Shown here: positions 41,901 through 47,224 of the stretch, piece after piece
Numbering within the stretch: the first letter of the stretch is position 1
How the letters are laid out: every line of letters starts with the position of its first letter
NCBI GenBank assembly: GCA_025617745.1
Contig: CM046857.1
Span: 27,188,094-27,252,093 of the forward strand
Origin: Heliocidaris erythrogramma
Lineage: Eukaryota; Echinodermata; Echinoidea; Camarodonta; Echinometridae
Direction of reading: 5' to 3'
Length of the DNA stretch: 64,000 nt
Made by a program: the position numbers and the translations under genes
The notes under the pieces: generated by a model
What the model was told of the DNA's origin: nothing
What the model saw: only the letters and a program-made list of their open reading frames with translations
The model's database searches: none

Positions 41901-43599
41901 GCACAGAATGCATTGCCTACATGTATGCAAGTCATGTGCCCACCAGTCCTAAACGGAATTGGTCTACTTATGATCGGGAGTTTGGAGCAATTGTGTTGGC
42001 TGTGTGACATTTTCTCCTTTACATTCTTTAATAGCTCGAGATCACATCACTATCATTACCAATCACGATCTTTCAGTGACTAAAAGGTTTTAAGAGTGTT
42101 ACACTAGAAATACACAGTACTTACTTTGTAAGGCTTTCTCATAAGTTCTGCCCAGAGTAACAAGATTCCGTAATTCAGGGTTGAAGCTTTCTATCGTATG
42201 CTGTAAATAAAAAAAAAATAAACATATTGGTATTCTATGCAGTATTCCCATAAAAGTGCATGTACCTAATATTATTAATATTTCATAAGAAAAAAAAAAA
42301 TTCTTTTTCTTTTTTTAACCCTTTCAGTTTCAGGATAGGAATTATTTAAGGGCTAAATTGATCACATTTGATTTTCAAATCCGCAACAATATTTTTCTTT
42401 TAGTGCTACATGTACATGTACATGTAAGGTGTAATGTCTTTGAAAACAATATACATGGTTAGAAATATTGTTAAAAAGTTGAAAAAATTGCCAATTTGAC
42501 AAAAAAACAATGATTTTGAACTTCTCAATGTGTTGCCAATTTTAAGGATTTTAAAGCTTATTCTAGTTTTTAAAATTGCTAGCATAAAACGCAATACATG
42601 ATCATGCAACAAAAATGGACACAATGGCGGCTGCGTGCGACGGCGCGCGATACAACCACAATTGAAACTATACGTCGCCGATCGCGCGCGCCGTCGCACG
42701 CTGCCGCCATTTTATATCTGCATGACAAGAGGAGGCATGGATACACAAACACTGGTCAGTTCTCAGAAATTTTTTGTAAAAATATGTACCATCAAAAAGA
42801 CATACTAATACAAAACGTTTCCCTAGGAGGAAACGCTGTGGGGAAGGGACTGTTGGTCGCGGGAGTTATCAGAAAAGTGTTATTTCAGGGCATTTTCATG
42901 TCCTGCTAACCTGTGTTTTTTTACACTCACGAAGCTAATCCTGGCTACACACAACCCCATCCTAGCTCTAGAGTCTAGTCTACTCTAGTAGTAGTATAAA
43001 TGTTAAAAAATAAAGTTAGACCTAGATCTACATGTAACTTAGAAAGTTAGAGTTAAGTTAGACCCTACTTAATCATTACATTTGTCTTGCCTCTTGGACT
43101 TGGTCGACTGTATAAAAAAAAAAACTGTAGGCCTAGGCCTATCATTCAAATTACAAATGCGTACCGTAGTCGTACTCGAGGATCTAACTTTAATTACGGT
43201 ACAGAATTATCATGATTATTGCAATCCTATCACATCTTCATATCTAGAGTACCATAGTAAAAGAAAATTGAAATGAAACGAGAAACGACAAACGACCCTA
43301 TCTGGGTGGGATGCTGCGAAGCTAATTTCTGACCTGGACGCGTGCAATAGTAAACACAAAATACAACAACAATAGTCGAGACATTCGGACACCTGCCACA
43401 CCTTCCAGAGTCGAGTCGAGTCGAGGCTCGGCACGGCAGGCCTTCATGCTTCCACCCGCCCTCCAGACTAACTGTGTGGCTCAAAAGACAAAACGAAGCA
43501 AACATTTTCTATCTGATCACAGATATTCCGTACATTTCGATTGATTCTTACCCTGTAGACATTTTCTGTCATCCTATGAAGCTGATCTCCCGTCGCCAT
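1957..43599 (-). CDS. BAIAP2: BAIAP2/IRSp53-family IMD-SH3 adaptor (13 exons)
   Basis: The family links Rac/Cdc42 signalling to actin regulators and bends membrane outward through its inverse-BAR (IMD) domain at the plasma membrane. Thirteen exons join with consistent phase: 43552-43599, 42125-42200, 36703-36789, 30569-30630, 29631-29747, 28683-28838, 20197-20283, 14189-14284, 12990-13112, 5510-5885, 4799-4944, 3472-3611 and 1957-2482, giving about 679 residues. The IMD spans about residues 1-245 and includes [18 protein letters not shown], a basic KKLQKKTQK patch and [14 protein letters not shown] Gln/Pro-rich linker covers about 285-410, an SH3 domain about 437-496 ([28 protein letters not shown]), and a Ser/Thr/Pro tail follows. 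The start has A at -3 and G at +4, with an in-frame TAG three codons upstream. Human BAIAP2 is somewhat shorter, with the same IMD-linker-SH3 order. The C-terminus is uncertain: the terminal WH2-like segment known in some relatives was not found. BAIAP2 versus BAIAP2L1/2 cannot be settled; it is probably the single pre-duplication ortholog. Confidence 0.9.
3472..3611 (-). CDS. BAIAP2: BAIAP2-like exon 12 (second half of SH3)
   Basis: Encodes [20 protein letters not shown] and then [12 protein letters not shown], the typical end of an SH3 domain with the conserved Trp-Phe and GWFP-x-x-Y elements. The acceptor is TTCTTAG and the donor GTGAGT. A 0.5-kb hexanucleotide array lies only about 40 bases upstream of its acceptor. 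Confidence 0.92.
3654..4140. repeat. GGTGAT/GATGAT microsatellite, about 0.49 kb
   Basis: A near-perfect GGTGAT hexanucleotide array from about 3725 to 3940, flanked by degenerate GATGATGGT sequence. It lies in intron 11 of gene 1 just upstream of the SH3 exon acceptor. All frames stay open merely because the repeat lacks stop codons, so it is not a gene. Confidence 0.97.
4331..4472. mobile_element. Hairpin MITE C, copy 1 (CAGGGGAGCATTTCATCAAG)
   Basis: About 142 bp with inverse ends CAGGGGAGCATTTCATCAAG and CTTGATGAAACGCTCCCCTG. It shares the core TTATAAGCTACTGAA and GCTGAGAGCAAATTTGTCA with copies at 9573-9713 and 56219-56358. Confidence 0.85.
4500..4762 (+). mobile_element. 5'-truncated non-LTR retrotransposon tail
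   Basis: An open frame reads [20 protein letters not shown], then [12 protein letters not shown], then SIILSPHRP and a stop. This is the C-terminal tail seen in many endonuclease/reverse-transcriptase LINEs (typically GRP-x-x-TW-x-DNI-x-x-WTG). A TAGATAGATAGATA tail follows at about 4748-4761, as expected for a LINE 3' end. Only the tail survives. Confidence 0.75.
4799..4944 (-). CDS. BAIAP2: BAIAP2-like exon 11 (first half of SH3)
   Basis: Uses the TTTGTAG acceptor, which leaves the two bases needed to complete the alanine codon split with exon 10. It encodes [18 protein letters not shown] and then [20 protein letters not shown], the start of the SH3 fold. A CAG ten bases further in is out of phase with exon 10. 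The donor is GTAGGA, phase 0. Confidence 0.88.
5078..5154. mobile_element. 77-bp hairpin MITE D, copy 1 (GTCTGTTGAGA)
   Basis: Inverse ends TGTCTGTTGAGAAACAGAAG and CTTGCTCTCAACAGACGA flank AGGGCATT/AATGCCCTT. A second full copy is at 31975-32053 and a half copy at 19083-19110. Confidence 0.82.
5510..5885 (-). CDS. BAIAP2: BAIAP2-like exon 10 (Gln/Pro-rich linker)
   Basis: The longest internal exon, 376 nt. It starts [15 protein letters not shown], has a PPPP run, and a glutamine-rich tract at about residues 364-384 that mixes CAG and CAA codons, then a HHHLH run near the end. Such regions are usually disordered and bind SH3 or WW partners. The acceptor is CCAACAG and the donor GTACAT. It ends in phase 1. 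Confidence 0.82.
6329..6664. mobile_element. MITE E, copy 1 (GATAAAGTTGAGTTCTG)
   Basis: About 335 bp. The left end is AGATAAAGTTGAGTTCTG and the right end CAGAACTCAATCTTCTCTTTAA. The core has TTCGGCCCGAA and GAGCAATCCTTTTCAGGG, also found at 33573-34335 and 36225-36593. Confidence 0.85.
6930..7440. mobile_element. Diverged relative of the 15156-15755 element, interrupted
   Basis: Shares GATATCAAGTTGG, TTTGAGCA, the GTAGTTGTAA-like block and CTCTGTGA...CTTGC with 15156-15755. It is split by a separate MITE at 7042-7195. The boundaries are approximate. Confidence 0.6.
7042..7195. mobile_element. 154-bp MITE with CCCTTGTAAAAAAG ends
   Basis: Inverse ends CCCTTGTAAAAAAGAACCAT and GGTACTTTTTTACAAGGG. 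The centre has two tandem copies of a 30-bp unit containing ATGATAATTTGGTCAAATTA. It is inserted inside another element (6930-7440). Confidence 0.8.
8040..8211. mobile_element. Palindromic MITE, copy 1 (GGGGTGTTTCATAAAGC)
   Basis: About 172 bp, foldable along most of its length, with ends GGGGTGTTTCATAAAGCTG and CAGCTTTATGAAACACCCC. Its middle, GATCAGTTCTTGTGCTAAAT, is shared in inverse orientation with the copy at 59349-59517. Confidence 0.85.
8813..8858. repeat. CT dinucleotide repeat
   Basis: An uninterrupted run of CT of about 40 bases within intron 9 of gene 1. Confidence 0.95.
9573..9713. mobile_element. Hairpin MITE C, copy 2 (GCCCTGTTTCATAAAAC)
   Basis: Ends GAGCCCTGTTTCATAAAAC and GTTTTATGAAACAGGGCCC, with the shared core TTTGCTCTCAGCCAATCAGA. 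It is related to 4331-4472 and 56219-56358. Confidence 0.85.
10800..12045. repeat. Fold-back array of an ATTATGAATAGCG motif
   Basis: About 25 degenerate copies of a 20-30 base unit. Copies read GGTCGCTATTCATAA in 10800-11060 and 11530-11715, then the reverse complement TTATGAATAGCGACCCTC in 11765-12045. The two halves could form a long imperfect hairpin. A different element interrupts the left half at about 11066-11531. Confidence 0.85.
11066..11531. mobile_element. Element interrupting the fold-back array
   Basis: Begins near AAGAGCCCCAGGGGGCACGA, has GCTCACCCGAGG near the left end, and ends ACGGACGACGGACGACG...CTCAGGTGAGCT. GCTCACC and GGTGAGC are inverse. Such ends are common in marine invertebrate repeats; the family was not identified. 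Confidence 0.65.
12990..13112 (-). CDS. BAIAP2: BAIAP2-like exon 9 (linker)
   Basis: Encodes 41 residues, polar and charged, beginning [21 protein letters not shown] recognise no counterpart in human BAIAP2. Splice sites (CTTACAG and GTACGA) and phase 0 on both sides support it as a real exon, possibly an optional one. Confidence 0.75.
13490..13760. repeat. Dispersed repeat, copy 1
   Basis: Shares GATCCAGAATG, GAATAAGAGC, CAGTGAAGTCTCTAA and AATCACTATTTTTGTG in order with 19557-19860. A diverged direct copy of unknown family. Confidence 0.6.
14189..14284 (-). CDS. BAIAP2: BAIAP2-like exon 8 (IMD end)
   Basis: Encodes 32 residues including [17 protein letters not shown], corresponding to the human KLPLWQQACADPSKIPE end of the IMD. 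The acceptor is TCTCCAG, followed in the intron by a 0.3-kb GA-rich simple repeat. The donor is GTGAGT. Confidence 0.9.
14283..14602. repeat. GA-rich simple repeat
   Basis: Imperfect GAGAGA/GACAGA tract with a run of about 14 G. It lies directly upstream, in gene 1's direction, of the exon 8 acceptor, so it forms a very long pyrimidine tract on the transcript. Confidence 0.9.
15156..15755. mobile_element. TTAA-flanked inverted-repeat element, about 0.6 kb
   Basis: The left end, TTAA-AGGGAAATTCAACTCTGATA, and the right end, inverse of AAGGAAAGTCCACCCTGATA, both meet TTAA. Internal GAAGTTGG/CCAACTT repeats and a GCGAGCTCCTCTCCCAT block in both orientations make it largely foldable. Confidence 0.75.
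16636..16698. repeat. Telomere-like TTAGGG/TTAGAG tract
   Basis: About ten tandem units mixing GGGTTA and GAGTTA over 63 bases. This is the vertebrate and echinoderm telomere motif with variants, far from any visible chromosome end. Confidence 0.85.
17390..17770. repeat. Degenerate tandem duplication, about 200-bp unit
   Basis: Two copies share TACTACAGAAGT, GTGAAACAAATCT, AATG-x-CTCCAAAACTA and TTTTCTTGCTCA-x-x-GTTTTGTTGTGAG. A partial third echo is near 17990-18020 (CTCACGGTTTTTGTTGTCAG). Confidence 0.65.
18079..18597. mobile_element. Inverted-repeat element with AAACTTTAAGTT motifs
   Basis: The left end, GTTACGTTCACAGATGGGAG then CTAAACTTTAAGTT, is mirrored by AACTTAAAGTTTTAAATGAG then TCCCGTATGAACGTAGC. 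The AACTTTAAGTT motif recurs throughout and GTGGTT/AACCAC alternate inside. Confidence 0.7.
18985..19080. mobile_element. Partial Tc1/mariner-type MITE
   Basis: ATTATTAGACCACGCATGGT onward is about 90% alike to 22697-22790 through AAAAGCAAGGTATGATTG. The 3' end is missing. Confidence 0.7.
19083..19110. mobile_element. Half copy of hairpin MITE D
   Basis: TGTCTGTTGAGAGCAAGAAG followed by GGCAT matches one arm of the 5078-5154 element. The other arm is absent, so it is a broken copy. Confidence 0.6.
19557..19860. repeat. Dispersed repeat, copy 2
   Basis: Collinear with 13490-13760: GATCCAGAATG, GAATAAGAGCAATTC, CACTGAAGTCTCTAA, AATCACTATTTTCGTG, and an ACTATGAAGGAGTGGAAAAT block at its end. 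Confidence 0.6.
20197..20283 (-). CDS. BAIAP2: BAIAP2-like exon 7 (IMD)
   Basis: Encodes 29 residues, [20 protein letters not shown] onward, nearly matching human ALTEERRRFCFLVEKQC. This is the family's diagnostic block. The acceptor is CTTACAG and the donor GTGGGG is weaker than its neighbours. Phase 0. Confidence 0.95.
21368..21701. mobile_element. TIR element with CAGGGTGGTC ends
   Basis: CAGGGTGGTC at 21368-21377 is mirrored by GACCACCCTG at 21692-21701, a 334-bp unit without a coding frame. Beyond the terminal ten bases the arms are dissimilar. Confidence 0.6.
22015..22515. repeat. GA-rich tract with GTGAGAAAGCA units
   Basis: GAGAGA simple repeat in which GTGTGAGAAAGCACAGATCT recurs at least three times at irregular spacing, making a loose minisatellite. 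Confidence 0.85.
22680..22894. mobile_element. TA-flanked MITE (CAGCCATGGAAAAA)
   Basis: A 211-bp element: TA-CAGCCATGGAAAAATTATT at the left, and the inverse of CAGCCCTGGAAAAAAATATT and TA at the right. TAGACCAAGC occurs next to both ends. Tc1/mariner style. Confidence 0.82.
23884..23923. repeat. ATT trinucleotide repeat
   Basis: An ATTATT run within intron 6. Similar shorter runs occur near 10580, 32495, 35440 and 36000. Confidence 0.9.
24048..24520. mobile_element. TTAA-ended MITE, copy 1 (TTAACTCTTTCAGTCCC)
   Basis: Ends TTAACTCTTTCAGT and the inverse TTAACTCTTACTGTG. It is about 85% alike, in the same orientation, to 35487-35945, including CAATGTATATCAAAATTTTG and ATTTCAACATTAAACAATAG. 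Confidence 0.8.
26258..26566. mobile_element. GC-rich inverted-repeat element
   Basis: GACCCTGTTCTCATTAC at the left and GTAATGGGAATGAGGTC at the right are inverse. The interior is far richer in CpG than its surroundings and repeats GATCGCGCCA-like motifs. The boundaries are approximate. Confidence 0.6.
26805..27053. mobile_element. TTAA-ended MITE (TTAACCCCTTCCATGCC)
   Basis: Begins TTAACCCCTTCCATGCC and ends GGCATGGTAGGGGTTAA, a 249-bp unit. Similar end style to the 24048 and 35487 elements. Confidence 0.8.
27805..27995. mobile_element. TA-flanked MITE (CAGTGGAAACTC ends)
   Basis: A 187-bp element with CAGTGGAAACTC-x-x-TATAACGAG repeated in inverse at the far end, bounded by TA. It lies in intron 6 of gene 1. 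The internal TTGTTATATCAGGAATC is also palindromic. Confidence 0.82.
28683..28838 (-). CDS. BAIAP2: BAIAP2-like exon 6 (IMD basic patch)
   Basis: Encodes 52 residues with [16 protein letters not shown], the lysine-rich stretch that contacts acidic membrane lipids in this family (human KCQAELKKLRKKSQG). The acceptor is CATGTAG and the donor GTAAGG. Phase 0. Confidence 0.93.
29631..29747 (-). CDS. BAIAP2: BAIAP2-like exon 5 (IMD)
   Basis: Encodes 39 residues from [17 protein letters not shown] to SENKAKSE, the IMD helix corresponding to human ELLTQLEQKVELD. The acceptor is CATTCAG and the donor GTGAAT. Phase 0 at both ends. Confidence 0.92.
30569..30630 (-). CDS. BAIAP2: BAIAP2-like exon 4 (IMD)
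   Basis: Encodes [20 protein letters not shown], an IMD helix corresponding to the human LFQMAEVHRQIQ segment. The acceptor is TATGCAG and the donor GTAAGT. Its 62 nt restore phase 0. Confidence 0.9.
31975..32053. mobile_element. 79-bp hairpin MITE D, copy 2
   Basis: Ends CGTCTGTTGGGAGACAGAAG and its inverse CTAGCTCCAAACAGACG, with AGGGCATT and AATGCCCTT inside. It is homologous to 5078-5154. Confidence 0.82.
32283..32301. repeat. Poly-G tract (about 19)
   Basis: Uninterrupted G run, one of roughly twenty G or C tracts of ten or more in this window. Confidence 0.95.
33573..34335. mobile_element. MITE E, copy 2, split by a nested insertion
   Basis: The same ends and core as 6329-6664 (GATAAAGTTGAGTTCTGG, TTCGGCCCGAA, CAGAACTCAACCTTCTCG), but a 390-bp element at 33707-34096 interrupts it between AAATTT and CTTTGACCCAATCTCGC. 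Confidence 0.85.
33707..34096. mobile_element. Nested element with perfect 14-bp inverted repeats
   Basis: Begins AGGCTTTTTACACT and ends AGTGTAAAAAGCCT. Internally TAGTACGGG recurs several times in both orientations, including a hairpin at about 33738-33790, and there is a long C tract. It contains no coding frame. Confidence 0.8.
35487..35945. mobile_element. TTAA-ended MITE, copy 2
   Basis: The direct-orientation copy of 24048-24520. It starts TTAACTCTTACAGTGCC and ends near TTAACCCCTTGGCACAG. Confidence 0.8.
36225..36593. mobile_element. MITE E, copy 3, TTAA-flanked
   Basis: The clearest copy of the family: TTAA then AGATAAAGTTGAGTTCTGG, ending CCAGAACTCAACCTTCCCTT and TTAA. It lies about 110 bases below exon 3 of gene 1. 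Confidence 0.85.
36703..36789 (-). CDS. BAIAP2: BAIAP2-like exon 3 (IMD)
   Basis: Encodes [19 protein letters not shown], matching the human AAKGYFDALVKMGELASES region. The acceptor is ATATTAG and the donor GTGAGT. Its 87 nt keep phase 1, so the glycine at the next junction is split. Confidence 0.92.
39120..39300. repeat. Dispersed repeat, copy 1 (TTTCTTTTAGAACTGAT)
   Basis: Shares TTTCTTTTAGAACTGAT, GTTAGAGAATTATG-x-AGGAAA-like, CCCCATAAA and GGAGGGCTGG-x-GAAAAAA in order with 48995-49150. Confidence 0.75.
41811..42083 (+). mobile_element. Decayed Ty3/Gypsy-type RNase H fragment
   Basis: One frame reads [18 protein letters not shown], the signature of the RNase H domain in Gypsy-type pol (L-x-TDAS-x-x-GIGAVL). 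After a frameshift come [14 protein letters not shown] (usual Y-x-x-x-EKE-x-LA-x-V) and then [14 protein letters not shown] (usual F-x-x-x-TDH-x-x-L), with a stop between. No reverse transcriptase, integrase or LTR is adjacent, so it is an isolated fragment. Confidence 0.8.
42125..42200 (-). CDS. BAIAP2: BAIAP2-like exon 2 (IMD)
   Basis: Encodes [20 protein letters not shown] and onward, the first IMD helix and the most conserved block of the family. The acceptor is TTTACAG and the donor GTAAGT. Its 76 nt leave phase 1. A decayed retrotransposon RNase H fragment ends about 40 bases below its donor. Confidence 0.93.
42590..42912 (+). repeat. Dispersed repeat, copy 1, with GC-rich palindrome
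   Basis: Contains a palindrome at 42623-42711 (AATGGCGGCTGCGTGCGACG and its inverse), then GACAAGAGGAGGCATGGATA and a tail ending GGGCATTTTCATGTCCTGCT. An inverse copy is at 54105-54425. Confidence 0.85.
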
Positions 43600-43760
43600 G
43601 TTTATCTAGGTAGTAGGTAGTAGGGGTCGATTCTAACTGAAAATACAGTAAAGACTTGTTTCCGCCGGCCAAGGGCGATGGAAAGGCACCTTTATTTGTT
43701 ATCCCAATGTCCTCGACTCGCGCTATCTCTCTGAGCTGCGCTGCGTGTACACAGCGAGCC
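43270..43760 (-). promoter_or_regulatory. CpG-rich putative promoter of gene 1
   Basis: The DNA around the first coding exon is noticeably richer in G+C and CpG (TCGAGTCGAGTCGAGG, GACGCGTG, CTCGACTCGCG) than the surrounding AT-rich sequence. This fits a TATA-less 5' end. The transcription start cannot be placed from sequence alone. Confidence 0.35.
43552..43599 (-). CDS. BAIAP2: BAIAP2-like exon 1 (start of IMD)
   Basis: Sixteen codons from the ATG to MTENVYR, matching the N-terminal start of IMD domains. It ends in a GTAAGA donor in phase 0. An in-frame TAG lies at 43606-43608, and the ATG context is strong (A at -3, G at +4). Confidence 0.88.
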
Positions 43761-44550
43761 TACATGTAGCTAGAGCCTCGGCCTACAAATGTACAGTGAC
43801 TTGACTGTCACAGAGTTACATTACAGAGCGCACATTCAGAGATGACATACAGTGGCAGTTTTAGTAGTAGCACGCACACAAGCACAAGTTCTTCGCATAG
43901 GGTTCATTGGGTTCATCGCTATACCGTTTGGCAAATATTTTTCACTGATCGAAGTTTCGTTTTGGTCATCTGTAACCTATTTTCCAATCTTCCTCTGTAT
44001 TTATGATGAGAAATTTGTTTTCGCCAACCCTTCCAAAAGTCGCCCAGTGTGTGTGTATGTGTGTGTGTTTGTGTACCAATAGAGCTATACTTGTGTGACT
44101 AATTGGACTGTCAAACACAATAGATGCCTTTATTCTGTTGGGCTTGTGTGGCTTTTTTGCTGCTTGTGTGGCTATTTGAACAATAGAGAGAACAAAGGGA
44201 AAGACACACAAGTATGTGTGTGTGTCTGTTTAGCAGTATGTCCGAGGACATTTTCGGACAGAGAACAAAAAAAAAATCATGACAACAATGGTCCTCGGAA
44301 GCCGGACAATAGTCCTCGAACGTCGAACAATGAATTTGTGCTTTATTCCGTCGACTGTCCGAGGACGAGGAACAATAGAGGAACAATACTTGTCCTCGGA
44401 AGTAAAGCCATGCAAACCTGCATGTGTGTGTGTGTGTGGGTGTGTGTGTGGGTGTGTGTGTCAGGACCGTAGCCAGGGTTTCTAAAGGGGTGGGTCGTTT
44501 TTGGCAAAAGTGGACCTTTTTGTCATAATCAAGCAAGGGGTCCGGGGGGG

Positions 44551-44865
44551 CCCCGGGGGCCACTCAGATATATGGGTGTACACATGCGTGTCCATGGGTT
44601 TTCAAAATACCCCCTAAACAGGTTTTATACTTGGATGAAAAAAGACCCCTAAACGAGGATTTTTGCGCGGTTTTTCATCATCCAACCCCCTATACAGGTT
44701 TGACTTCGGTCAGATTAGTCAAAAGCACACCTTTATGTTAAAAATCAGCGTTTTTGGACCCCTTAACGCGTGGTCCACCCATCCACCTGAAAAAAGGACC
44801 CCTTTTACGCGTTTTCTTGGACGCGCATGTGTACACCCATAGGCCCTATCTGAGCGGCCCCCGGG
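44551..44865. mobile_element. Fold-back element, about 40-bp inverted repeats
   Basis: The left arm, CCCCGGGGGCCACTCAGATA then TGGGTGTACACATGCG, is mirrored by CGCATGTGTACACCCA then TCTGAGCGGCCCCCGGG. The interior has several near repeats of CCCCTAAACAGG and GGACCCCTT. It is inserted in another repeat (GTAGCCAGGG...). Confidence 0.8.
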
Positions 44866-46525
44866 CCAGGGGCATGCTTCCCCCGGAAATTTTTTTTTAA
44901 TCTAGATGCTTTCTGCTGCAATTTAAGGACTCCCGAGGGGAAATTAAGGGGTTGTGACTTGTGAATGATGATTACGGTGCTCTCCCCGCGCTGCCGCTCC
45001 GGAACTATGACCACCGCTTTTTAAAATCTACTTATTACTTTTTCCACAATGTTGGCAACACTGCACCTCACTACACCAGCTTTGATGCTGCACATCGTGT
45101 GGGTAATTCTGGTAACAAAGATTAAAGGTGTGTGTGTGGTTTTTTTTCTTCATGAAAAAGCGGACCTCAGCCCAAGAAGGGGGGGGGGGGGGGTTGCCGA
45201 CCCCTCCGACCTCCCTCTGGCTACGGGCCTGTGTGTGGGTGTTGGGGGGGGGGGGGGGGTCTACGCGGGTTTAGGCTGGGAAGTGGTAGTATAGGAGTGA
45301 ATTGGTAAGTATATAGGGGTATATGTGGGTAGGGAAGGGTCCTCGTCGTTTTTTTAAATAACAGATTCCGTAGAATTTTGTTCACTTTGTTTGGATATAC
45401 ATCATCACACTAATAATGTTTAAATCTTATATAATCATGTATGGAATAATTTCAATTCAGTTATATATTTGGAAACGTACTTTCATTAGTTTGTTTTTAC
45501 ATTCCAGTGGAAGAATATTTTGCATGATAATTATATGATAAAGTATTTCATTTGTTCATTTTGGTAAAACATTCAAGAGAATAATTATGTTGATCGTATA
45601 ATTTGTATCATGGAATCATTAAATGGTTTGCAGCAGACCCTGACTATTAATTGATTAACAGTATCTATATAATAGAGACTATGAACACTATGTGATTTTG
45701 TATACGAGTAATAAGTTATACCGTCCAGCTGTTTCCAACTGATTAGAATTACATGTATTTCAGCTGCTCCCTGCCCTCAGTAGTCCACACTGACATTAGT
45801 CAAATCAAGGAGTTATATCACAACTCCTTGGTCAAATCTCACCCTGTATTTCTTGAAATAACAAAACAAAATCATATCTGGTGGTTCCTAGGTTGTGCAT
45901 ATATGTTCATGATCATGATAATTTCAAGTTCTATTTGGGGTTTTGTGCATTTGAGACTCGTCTCCTTTCGTTTCCATTTTGGGGGGAGGGGTGCATCCGT
46001 TTGATTATGGCGTTTTTAAATACAAATACCATAATATCCATTTCCGATTATATGTAAATAAAACTCTTGACTCTAAACTCCAATGAAACAACCAATCAGT
46101 CTTGATTTTGATACTCGGTGATTTCATTGTAAAATATATCTTAATAGTTTTAATATTGCCAAGAAGCCATGAACAACTTTATTTTCAGAAGATGACGTGT
46201 CACTTCCATCTAGCCTTTAATAATTGCCCTTTCCAAGTAGGAAAAGTGCCCCATTTTAATTCTGATAAGTGCCCCTTTTAATATATATGCCATTTTCCTC
46301 TTCTCGTGTCCCTTTCACCTCTTATAAGTGTAGATTTCCCCCTCTGATAAGTGCCCTTTCCTCTCCTGATAAGTGCCCCCTTTTACTATATATTTCCCAG
46401 TTTCTTACAAAACGAGCTGCATCTATATATAGCTTAAAAGAATCGGTGCTTCTTTTATAATATTAACAGGTATATACTGCAACTACAATGTGAAGCAGTG
46501 GCCAGTTGGAGGCAAGAGAGGCACC

Positions 46526-46769
46526 GCGATGCCCATTGGCGGATCCAGGGGCACTTCCCACCCGTGCCCCCCCCCCTCCCCATTTTGGAAGAATAGTATG
46601 CATTTTGACCATAGACGATCCGCCATTTTCTCTATTGTGCCCCCTTTTAGAATGAAGACCTTTTTTTATTTTTTGTTTTTTTGCTTTTGAAGGTCTGGCG
46701 AAATTTTTTTTTTGTCGACACCCCCCTTTTTTTTTACTCAATCCTGGATCCGCCCCTGGCGATGCCCAT
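46526..46769. mobile_element. Element flanked by an 11-bp direct repeat
   Basis: GCGATGCCCAT occurs at 46526-46536 and 46759-46769. Between them is a unit starting TGGCGGATCCAGGGGC and ending TCCTGGATCCGCCCCTG, its near inverse. The 11-bp match looks like a target-site duplication. Confidence 0.8.
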
Positions 46770-46780
46770 CCCGCCTCACT

Positions 46781-46966
46781 GGGCGTTGTGGCGTGCGCCT
46801 GTAATCCAGCTACCAGTGGAAGTTATAAACTGATTCAGCGGACCCAGGTTCGAGACTGAGTCACGTCTTTCGGATGGTGACGTTAAAGGTCGGTCCCAGA
46901 CGTAAATAATCATACCTGATTGATACACGTCTGTAAAAACCCAATTACACACACACACACACACAT
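46781..46966 (+). mobile_element. SINE-like unit with 7SL-like head
   Basis: GGGCGTTGTGGCGTGCGCCT then GTAATCCAGCTACC resembles the 5' end of 7SL RNA. GGTTCGAGACT at 46848-46858 fits a pol III box B. A core, CTTTCGGATGGTGACGTTAA, recalls a conserved core I associate with widespread animal SINEs. A CA-repeat tail ends it. No flanking duplication was confirmed. Confidence 0.65.
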
Positions 46967-47224
46967 CAAGCAAAGGATTTTTCATGCCGCTCGCTCGAAT
47001 GCACCCAAAATTTACACTAAGTATAATTAAGGGCAATATTTTATGAAATTTCTCTTATAGTAATGAAAACAAGCAGATCGCATAAAATATGTTGATATCG
47101 ATGTAATCCTAAAGAAATAACGATAGGGTTAATATACGAATTATGAGATCATTGGACAGGGTCCCCCAATATTAATTTGATGTTGTCATTTTCTTTGTAT
47201 CGCTGTAAATAATGCACAACCCAA

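Larger units (their letters stand above)
36790..42124 (-). other. Intron 2 of gene 1 (5.3 kb)
   Basis: Rich in poly-C and poly-G tracts (37603, 39061, 39109, 39286, 39712, 40206). It carries a repeat at 39120-39300 with a relative at 48995-49150, and a decayed Gypsy RNase H fragment at its 5' end. Confidence 0.6.

Noticed and set aside
44095-44563. 125-150 codon frames on both strands upstream of gene 1
   Set aside because: Low-complexity GTGTGT and repeated GTCCGAGGAC sequence; no family match.
46781-46870. A tRNA gene, suggested by the GGTTCGAGACT box
   Set aside because: No cloverleaf or anticodon arm could be folded; the 5' part resembles 7SL, so a SINE fits better.
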